From Symsagittifera roscoffensis (lineage: Eukaryota; Xenacoelomorpha; Acoela; Convolutidae): a stretch of 64,000 bases of DNA. The notes beneath the pieces were generated by a model that saw nothing but the letters and a program-made list of their open reading frames with translations, searched no databases and was not told where the DNA came from. The stretch spans positions 32,248,373 through 32,312,372 of the forward strand of contig NC_087065.1 in NCBI RefSeq assembly GCF_963678635.1, written 5' to 3'. A program made the translations under genes and the position numbers. Positions 56,718 through 64,000 of this stretch are shown here, in pieces. Each line of letters begins with the position of its first letter. Position 1 is the stretch's first letter.

Positions 56718-56911
56718 TCTATGGCGTAAATCATTCGGTCAGGGCGCAGTGCTCGCAGCATGCAGAGACGTTGCAAGGCCGTCTTGCTCTTCCACTCCTG
56801 GGGAAACTTCTCCAACTCGATGTATTCGCTCTCCACAAATTTCTTCCACCGCTTGCCACTGCCCTCGATATCTCGATCCAGATTCTTGAACTCATCCATC
56901 TCAGCCAGACT
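56718..56911 (-). CDS. DNAH: axonemal dynein heavy chain, exon 2 of 5 (AAA5-AAA6 linker)
   Basis: 194 bp, starting in phase 0: 64 codons plus two bases. It reads SLAEMDEFKNLDRDIEGSGK, then RWKKFVESEYIELEKFPQEW and ALQRLCMLRALRPDRM, ending IYAI plus GA. These blocks are diagnostic for axonemal dynein heavy chains of the DNAH9/11/17 type. The acceptor is GTCGATAG|AGTCTGG (AG at 56913-56912) and the donor is ATAGA|GTTTGT (GT at 56717-56716). The GA joins the first G of the next exon to give Glu, where family members usually have Arg. The exon lies in the second unit of an intragenic tandem duplication. Confidence 0.96.
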
Positions 56912-57429
56912 CTATCGACATAAACAAAAACACAGAATTCAGTCAAACCCAGTAGAAAAAAAAACATAAAACAATCCACCCTTTTGTTTAAGTTCCTACA
57001 TGACGCCCCATCATTCATTGTAAGTAATCAACAAATTCCTTCTAAATGTTTGAAATGCTAGTAAACCTGTGGACTGAAACATTCATCACTTTTTGAACAA
57101 AAACAAGACTGCTTGTATCACGGTGAAACCCTGAACGTTCCAAATGTCCTTGCTATGAACAAAAAGGAGAAGTTTTTTATAGAAATTAGAAAATTGATAA
57201 AGTTTTCACAAAGCGAGAAAAAGCTTGATCTCTCTCAACTTTTTTTTTGAAAATACACCCCATACGATATTTAAATTTCAAAATGATGCGGCTAGCTATG
57301 ATTCAAATGGTCGTTGTTTGTGCTCAGTGATCGTTGCTTGAAGGCGATGCAACAAAACCTATCTCAGAAAAATAGCATGTATTTTGAACGGAAAATTTCC
57401 CGCATCCAAAATAAGGTGTAAGCAGTCGA

Positions 57430-58370
57430 TTATAACGGATTATCATGATGATTTTTCGACAATTATAATTGATTATAATTACCAAAATTGAGGCTTAGAG
57501 GATCTTAACTGATTAGAGTCGTGGTATTTTCCTGGATATTAGAATCTCTCATAATCGATTATAATTGATTATGTTTCAAACAAAAAACCCTTAAAATCCA
57601 TTATGATCCATTGTAATCGATTATAACCCCTTATTTCGCTAAATTTTGTCGAATCAAAACAAAATTCGAGTCATATCATTTGAGTTTTTAAATTTGCGTC
57701 AATAACAAAATCTCTAAAAGAGAGATATCTTGTCACACTTTCGATCATCTGAACACAAAGTTTTACCCCGAAACAAGATTTTCGTAGAGATCCTTTCATA
57801 TAAGTTGAAAGGTTCCCGCGATAGGCGAAAAAAAAACTTCCGAATCTATCATGAAACTAAACCAATGTGGTTTTGTTTTAGTGGTTGAAAAACTGGTGGT
57901 TAAAAAAATTTGCCTCATAAAATAATTCTAATGGGGCAGAAAAGAAAAAAACACCTATAAATTTGAACTGATTTGAAAACTTTAACAACAATTTTTCCAT
58001 TTTTCACCGGAAACAACTTCTACAAAAAGCATAAAATACAGGCAATTTAGATAGAACTTCGAGAACAATATGGGCAAACCAAAGGGATTATAATCAATTA
58101 TAATCGATCTTAATGGATTTCTGTGCAAAGCTCTTGAAATAGAAATCGGAATGAAAATAATGAATTATAATCTTTTATAATTGAATATTATTGTATCTAA
58201 AAAAGGCGGATAAGAAATCGATTATATTCAATTAAAAATAATTATAATTGATTAGGTTTTGATTTCAAAAAGAGAGACTATAATCTGTTTTTAAATGATT
58301 AAAAACTGATTCTTTCTCATTTTTGCAAAAGTGATACTAAAATCACAATATAATCTATTATTAACGCTGG
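57430..58370. repeat. cluster of palindromic ATAATCGATTATAAT motifs
   Basis: More than a dozen variants of TAATCGATTATAATTGATTA are scattered over about 0.9 kb, on both strands because the core is palindromic. They are not in strict tandem. Unit 1 of the intragenic duplication lacks this stretch, so it was inserted into or lost from one unit. Confidence 0.7.
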
Positions 58371-59739
58371 AAACTGGATGCAGATGCGTTTTTTGGCACA
58401 CGCTCCCCTTTAAAACTAGTTCATTTTGTCATCGACGGGCGCCTTCAGAACAATTTGAGGATTATTAGCCGGCTTAAATATATATCATAGGGTGGATCAA
58501 TTGATTGGCGAGAGTGCCGATCCCCTGGTTTCTAAGGCCTCTCGGAGTTGCCAGCTGTACATCAAAAAACGAACATAGTTTCTTTCTTGGATGAATACAA
58601 AAAGAAAAGTACGCGACGGTTAATTAGGAGGCGACAGCAGTAGACTTAATTAAACCACTGAAACAAAATAAATTAGAAATATACTTGGGTTAAAATCTAT
58701 TTTTGACCAAGTATATTCTAAATCTAGCATCAGAACTGGTATCACTTATTTTACTCTCAAAAAGTAACCAAAAAAAAATTTTAAAGCAGAAAGATTATCT
58801 CGTTAAAAATTAAAAAAAAGTACTAAAAACTGTTTCCAAAATAGCCGAAGCTTACTGTCTCCAACTCTCCTCTAGAACCACGTGAGCTCCTTGGCTTTGG
58901 TCAAAAATTGACCAAAACTGGAAACTGAGCACATTTGATCAGGCTTTAACAGCCCGTCCTTATTCGCACAGGAACATTAATCAGCTGAAGGGCCGTCTGG
59001 TTGCAGGAACGACTAACTCGAGCACAAAAACTTGCCTCGGGTACCGACAGTACATATTGTTTTGTATTTGTAAAAATAGATTGAATAACTGAACTAAAAA
59101 TATGTCTAAGCAGGGACAGGTGAGGCGGAAAAAATTGTGCGGATAACACCTCACATGTTTATCAAAGAAGCACAAACAAAAATAACATTTAAAGTTAGTG
59201 TTTCTCTTTTGAAAGCTTTCCTCCACACGCCATTTTGCTACATTGAAATGCACATGCTTCTGGTGTGAAATTAACCAAGGGCAATCTGCTTGCCTCAGTA
59301 CAATTTGGAATGATTTAGTTTGTTGTTTACGCTTTAAGAGGACACACTAAATCGCGAATTGAGTGTTCGCTTTCGAATTATTGCCCGTCAAAGTAGTCCG
59401 GATTTAAATCTCTAGTGTCTGAGAACAGTGAAGTGAAACTGTTTTTTATTTGTTTTTAAAAAATTTTAGTGGGAAAAGAAACAAAAAAAAACAGAAGAAG
59501 GGGTAAGTAAATCTTTATAACAGCTGAAAAGAGATTACGATTGACAAAAACTACAATAAAAAGGAAATTTAAAAGTAATTCACGAAAAAGATCACCTGAG
59601 GTGCCTAAGTAGGCAAAAGCTAAACAAATATAATTGTTAATAAAAAAGGGCGAAAATTAAATTGGTTATTCCTCACTTTCTCAAAAATTTGAGGTTCACA
59701 TCTGAAAAAAAAACGTGTGCGTTATCAAGAGGCAATGAC

Positions 59740-59835
59740 GTTTTACGAAATGTATGAAATTTGTATGATATGTTTTTTCATAGACTCAGTTTTTTTGTTT
59801 GTATGATTAGCGTTTTTGATCTGTGGAGGTAAATC
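59740..59835. repeat. dispersed repeat of about 90 bp, copy 1
   Basis: ATGAAATTTGTATGATAT, then CATAGACT and TGTATGATTAGCGTTTTTGA and TCTGTGGAGGTAAA; the same sequence lies at 61755-61850 and a weaker one near 17425-17495. Confidence 0.75.
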
Positions 59836-61150
59836 GGTTTGACAAACTTACATTTGAGTGTTCGCTTTCGAATTTTAGCCCGTCAAAGTAGTCCGGGTCT
59901 AAATCTCTAGAGTCTGAGAACAGTAAAGTGAAACTGTTTTTTATTTGATGCCCTGGGACTAATTATTTGTATCCATCAACCTGTTTTAAAAAATCTTTAA
60001 TGGGAAAGGAAACAAAAAAACAGAAGAAGGGGTAAGAAAACCTTCAAAATAGCTGAAAAGAGATTACGATTGTCAAAATTTACAATAAAAAGAAAAGATA
60101 AAAATAATTCACGAAGAAGATCACCTGGGGTGCCTAAATAGGCCAAAGCTAAGTAATTTTATTTGTTAATAAAAAAAGGGCGAAAAATAAATTGGTTTTC
60201 CCTCACTTTCTCAAAACTTTGAGGTTCAGATCTGAAAAAATGTGTGCATTGTCAAGAGGCAATGACGTTTTGCATGCTGCACATAGTGACTTTTCTAAGC
60301 AAAGTTGCCAAAATCAAGGTTGTCAGAGTCAAGCATGTAATCATAGTAATGCGTAAAACGACTACAAAAAAATAAAATTGAAAAATTGAAATTATAGGGA
60401 ATTGGACTTGAGGCACTTCTTCATGTTTTTTGTTTCATGAAGAAAATTTAAGACCCAAACACAGCCTGGTTGTTGCCTAAGAAAATGGCTCAGTTTTTGT
60501 GCTTGAAAACAAAACTATACAGTTTGTATAAGAGCAAAGCCATGAATTTAGTGACTGCTTTTAACAGCTGATAACGTTTTTTTAAACTGTTTAAAGTATT
60601 TACATTTATAAAATTTGAAAATTTTGATATATCAGATTAAATTTTAGCTAGTGGGGCTGGGGAAAAACTGTGCAGATAACGCTTCACCTGTGGACTAAAG
60701 CTGCTCAAAACAAATTGCTGGTTGTTCTAACCCTGATGTACTTCAGTGGTACTGCTGGATCGTAAATCTAGATGGGAAAGAGAATTTATGAACTTCGAGA
60801 GAATGTTGTTTTATTATCATGGCTACGCAAAATTAAAAACTAATTGCGGAAATTGAATGGGCATTTTTGATTATTCTACAGAATTAAATTTTCTCAATAA
60901 TCTTTTCAGGCATTTTTGAGTAAAATGAAGATTCTCCTGATCGTAAAAACAGCCACGGAACATAGCTCAAGAGTTTTTTTCCCGAGATAAGTTTTTACTA
61001 TCGAACTCGAAACAAATTTATAGGTCTGAAAAATGCTGACGTTCTGAAATCAACTGCTGACAATCTGAAATTTCAACCTTTCAAGTTTAAACGTAAGAAT
61101 TCGGGCCAAGATGTTTTTCTAGTCGCCTCATTTGGTATAGCTAATTCATG

Positions 61151-61754
61151 ACAGTTTGGGATGTGTTCGTGCCAGAAAACAAGTGACAAAAACCATTGTT
61201 TACTCAAAATTAGTGTCACCAAAGATTTGATAATCTTGGCGTTACAATTTATTGGAAATTACCTGAAGTATATAAGAGTTTTCTTTGTCATATCATACAC
61301 TGAAAGCATTAAAAAAAAAATTTGGCAAATAAATTCAAAGATGATTATCTTCAAAACTTGAATCTTTAAATTATTAGACCTTGATTAATGCATACATAAG
61401 CTTGCCATACAAAAGAAAAAAAAATTTCTGGTGATTTTTTAAAAGAATATCCAGAGAAACAGAAAAAAGTCCCATTCTTTTGTATCCAGGACTAATTTTT
61501 GCACAAAAAAAAGTTGCAAAACTTTTTTTTGGAAAAAGTGTGCAAGTACAAGTTTCTAATTGCGGCAATTTCAAAATGAATGTGAAAACTGTTTGTTGTG
61601 GACCTCAAAAGAGCTAGTCATGCAATTCCTTATATTGAAATTATTTGATTAGCATTTTTTCGGCAAAAAACTTTTACTTTTTATGTAGTACGATACACTG
61701 GCTTTTATGCCATAACAAGAAAAATTTCTTTGGTTTTTTGATGACACCATTTTA
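61151..61754. other. intron sequence, no gene seen
   Basis: AT-rich intronic DNA with long A and T runs; small open frames have no recognisable content. Confidence 0.5.
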
Positions 61755-61850
61755 ACAAAATATATGAAATTTGTATGATATTTTTTTTCATAGACTTAGT
61801 TTTTTGTTTGTATGATTAGCGTTTTTGATCTGTGGAGGTAAACCGGGCTC
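61755..61850. repeat. dispersed repeat of about 90 bp, copy 2
   Basis: Near-identical to 59740-59835 (ATGAAATTTGTATGATAT, GATTAGCGTTTTTGATCTG). Confidence 0.75.
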
Positions 61851-62399
61851 AAAAAGTAAGAATGTTTTCTTAAATTGTCCCCAAATGTAAATTACAAAGG
61901 CAATTATTAACTACAAAGGGATATAATTACCGTATTGCACCCTAATTATACTACAAAATGAATTGCTGCATTCATCCACCACTTATTCGTGTTGTAAAAA
62001 CGAAACATATCCCAAACTGGCTAAAATAGCTATTTTCAAAACCCACTAAATTTACAAAAAAAAATCACAGGGAAAACATTTTCTACATACTTTACAAACT
62101 TTGAACTGCGTTGTTTCTATGAGATTTTGCTCCCTATGTGGATCGATGCAGACTTTGCAGACTTTATTTTTGTAGTTTTGGCGTAATTCTTGATTAATTA
62201 AAAAAAGCCAAAATGACCCATTTTTGGGGTAAAAATTTAGTTGAGAATTCCGGAGAAAAAATTGCACCGTATTAATTCTGATGAAGATTTAAGCAACTTT
62301 TGTTCAGATTACTTTTTGTCTAATCTTATTCCAATTTGTGAGAAAAGCGTTTGAAAATTCAAGTTTTGTTAGTTTTGTCCGGATAATTTAAATCAGCAC
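61851..62399. other. intron sequence, no gene seen
   Basis: AT-rich; TGCAGACTTTGCAGACTTT near 62145 is an outlying fragment of the minisatellite that follows. Confidence 0.5.
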
Positions 62400-62590
62400 T
62401 GTAGACTTATGTTCCGACTTTGCAGATTTTATGTTCAGACTTTGGTCATTTTATGTTCAGACTGTGCAGACTTATGATCAGACTTGGCAGACTTAGGTTC
62501 AGACTTTGTAGACTTATGTTCAGACTTTGCAGACTTATGTTCAGACTTTGCAGACTTAAGTTCAGACTTGGTAGACTTATGTATAGGCTT
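62400..62590. repeat. 21-bp minisatellite, about 9 units
   Basis: Unit ACTTATGTTCAGACTTTGCAG with small variants. Because 21 is a multiple of three, the minus strand shows a seven-residue repeat (KSAKSEH type) in a 79-codon frame. There is no sign that this is a gene. Confidence 0.9.
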
Positions 62591-62680
62591 GCATAATATG
62601 ACCTGCGTGGCGATAATGAGTTTTAGTCCCCACACGGATCGATTCACTTTTATTAAGTCTGAACATACAACCACGACCTC

Positions 62681-62760
62681 GACCCGGGTATGACTGGTTT
62701 TACTATGATAAGTACTAAGACCCGGGTATGACTGTTTTTACTACGATAAGTACTAAGACC
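62681..62760. repeat. 38-bp tandem duplication, 2.1 units
   Basis: GACCCGGGTATGACTG, then TTTTACTA and GATAAGTACTAA, repeated twice with two differences. Confidence 0.9.
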
Positions 62761-63130
62761 AAATTTGTTTGCCACGGCCTAATTAGTTGATATGTTAATT
62801 TCCATAACAATCGGACAATGAGAAAAAAACGTAGTTGGAAAATTATGCAGGCCGAAGTTCCCAAAGAGTTATAAACTAGGAAAAGACACGTTTGCGACAA
62901 AAACATATATATTTATTTCAGATTTGTTCATTTCATTTGCTGTTCCACAGGAATCATCAAAAAAGAAAATGAAGTGCAGTTAGGTTAGATGTCAATAATG
63001 AAACGATTGAATGGTACACCTGATAAATTTAGCCCATTTGAAAATTATGGAGATTTTTTACTGATGCTTTCGTTGTGTGACATATGATGCCGTTTGTTAA
63101 CCGATGAAACGGACACACAATAAGCGCTAC
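62761..63130. other. intron sequence, no gene seen
   Basis: AT-rich; includes the GT donor at 63130-63129. Confidence 0.5.
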
Positions 63131-63303
63131 CTTAATTGCTCCCCAGGAGGCGTCGTTGAGGAAATCAACGGGGCTCTTGAAGTCGAGAGAGGTGGGAAAC
63201 TTGAGAAGAAAATCCAGTTCGTCTTTTTGGATCTCGCCAGAGTGCAGCAGAACTTGGAAGGCCACTTGCACTTTGAAGATGAATTTGTCTTTCTCAAATA
63301 GGC
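63131..63303 (-). CDS. DNAH: axonemal dynein heavy chain, exon 1 of 5 seen here (after AAA5)
   Basis: 173 bp: two bases complete a probable Gly codon, then 57 codons to a phase-0 end. It reads LFEKDKFIFKVQVAFQVLL, then KDELDFLLKFP, SPVDFLND and SWGAIK. LFEKDK, DELDFLL and SWGAIK are kept in axonemal dynein heavy chains just before the LDRDIEGS block, which begins in the next exon. The acceptor is TCTTTTTCAG|GCCTATTTG (AG at 63305-63304) and the donor is ATTAAG|GTAGCG (GT at 63130-63129). Earlier exons (most of the roughly 4500-residue chain) lie to the right of the window. Confidence 0.95.
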
Positions 63304-63539
63304 CTGAAAAAGATTTACTGATAACCACAGTCTGTCAATGGAAGCCAAAGCGTTCAACTCATTTTGACAGTCAACTATATATACATTCTACCGGGCAAAA
63401 ACTAGAAACAGCTAATATAACAAAAAAAAACGTCTAAAATGCAAATTGTCTAAAGAAAAAGTACAACGGCAGTCTTTGCGATATGTTTTTGGCAGTCTTT
63501 CAGTGTTGAGCTACAAATACGATAACCTGTATAGGCCAT

Positions 63540-63887
63540 CAGTGGCGGATTTAGAGGGGAGGGGCGGGAGGACGACCCTAAAATTTTTCTAAAGGCGCCT
63601 TTGGCGCCAATATATACAAATTTTGAGGGGTGAGCGCGCGCCGAAAAACCGCGATTTTTTGGTCAAAATTTTCCAAATTTCCAAAAAGTGCCAAAAACGC
63701 CTTTATGGACTGTTTTTTCAAATTTTTGCCTGCGGCGCAGAAAATTTGGCCAAAACAGGGACTGAACCGTGCTTAGGGAGAGCTAAAAAAAATCAGTTCA
63801 GTCGACCTAAAATATAAGGTCGACAAAAATTTCGAAAATTTTTTGAAAACCCGCCCCCCCCTCGAGAAAAACCTAGATCCGCCTCTG
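63540..63887. mobile_element. hAT-type MITE, copy 3, with 8-bp target-site duplication
   Basis: 348 bp from CAGTGGCGGATTTAG to CTAGATCCGCCTCTG; the ends are 15-bp inverted repeats with 13 matches. Flanks TAGGCCAT (63532-63539) and TACGCCAT (63888-63895) match at 7 of 8 positions. It lies in the dynein intron upstream of exon 63131-63303. Confidence 0.92.
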
Positions 63888-64000
63888 TACGCCATGCTCA
63901 TGCGCTATAAAGGGTTCCTGTGAAACGCAGAGGAGTTATCAGTAGGCTTTAACAGTCATGTCGAAAGATTTTTAAATTCCATTACCTCTACGCATTCCAG

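Larger units (their letters stand above)
51770..61150. repeat. intragenic tandem duplication, about 2.3 units of 4-5 kb
   Basis: Unit starts can be matched at about 51770, 55840 and 60600 (GATATATCAG, then TGATGTA and TCTAGATG). Unit 1 is about 4.1 kb and unit 2 about 4.8 kb; unit 3 breaks off near 61150. Internal blocks recur in order, among them the AAAGGACACAATACA-type block at 53475, 55035 and 59335 and the CGCCTCACATGT-type block at 53310, 54850 and 59145. Secondary duplications lie within units (59335 against 59855). The unit includes dynein exon sequence: the real exon in unit 2 and a broken copy in unit 1. Confidence 0.8.

Noticed and set aside
56712-56722. Non-canonical GA-AG intron after exon 56718-56911
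   Set aside because: Taking GT at 56717-56716 keeps the frame with the next exon, so a canonical site explains the data.
62435-62674. Lys/Ser-rich repeat protein
   Set aside because: It is the minus-strand reading of a 21-bp minisatellite inside a dynein intron.

Overview
The window is a piece of a repeat-rich, AT-rich animal nuclear genome. The host gene that can be recognised is an axonemal dynein heavy chain of the outer-arm beta type (DNAH9/11/17-like) on the minus strand. Five consecutive exons can be placed to the base: 63131-63303, 56718-56911, 50815-51071, 18511-18764 and 5048-5239. All four complete introns are GT-AG, reading phase is kept across every junction, and the exons give about 356 contiguous codons of the AAA6 region of the motor. 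The upstream 5' part and the C-terminal end of the gene lie outside the window. The introns are 6.2, 5.6, 32.1 and 13.3 kb. The gene implies an organism with motile cilia or flagella; the phylum cannot be fixed from the sequence.

Layout from left to right. 1-4862: a satellite of 97-bp units. 5048-5239: dynein exon. 6072-6353: a small foldback element. 6445-14020: the LTR plus 3' third of a Ty3/gypsy-type retroelement on the minus strand (element 1), coding ORFx, an envelope-like glycoprotein and ORFy. 14085-18090: a decayed gypsy pol on the plus strand, interrupted by foldback repeats and a hAT-type MITE. 18511-18764: dynein exon. 19071-24351: a third, gag-only element (element 3) between two related LTRs. 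24530-26225: a GC-rich 29-bp satellite. 26639-50391: a very long relative of element 1 (element 2, about 23.8 kb) with LTR, ORFy, env, ORFx, three head-to-tail partial pol genes, gag and leader. 50815-51071: dynein exon. 51770-61150: an intragenic tandem duplication of 4-5 kb units that carries one real dynein exon and one broken copy of it. 62400-62760: minisatellites. 63131-63303: dynein exon. 63540-63887: a third hAT-type MITE.

The most interesting system is the element 1/element 2 family. In minus-strand order it reads LTR, leader with mini-hairpins, gag with a CCHC knuckle, protease, RT, RNase H, integrase, a 1.1-kb gap, ORFx, env, ORFy, 3' UTR, LTR. ORFx and env overlap by 13 nt in both copies, and in element 1 ORFy starts 6 nt after the env stop. 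ORFx and ORFy match no family I know, but both are recognisable in two independent copies. The env product resembles, by memory only, chuvirus-type glycoproteins. No copy is intact, and the catalytic residues are scattered: protease is intact in one pol unit, the RT motif in another, and no integrase is complete. All coding boundaries inside the elements are approximate because of frameshifts and stops.
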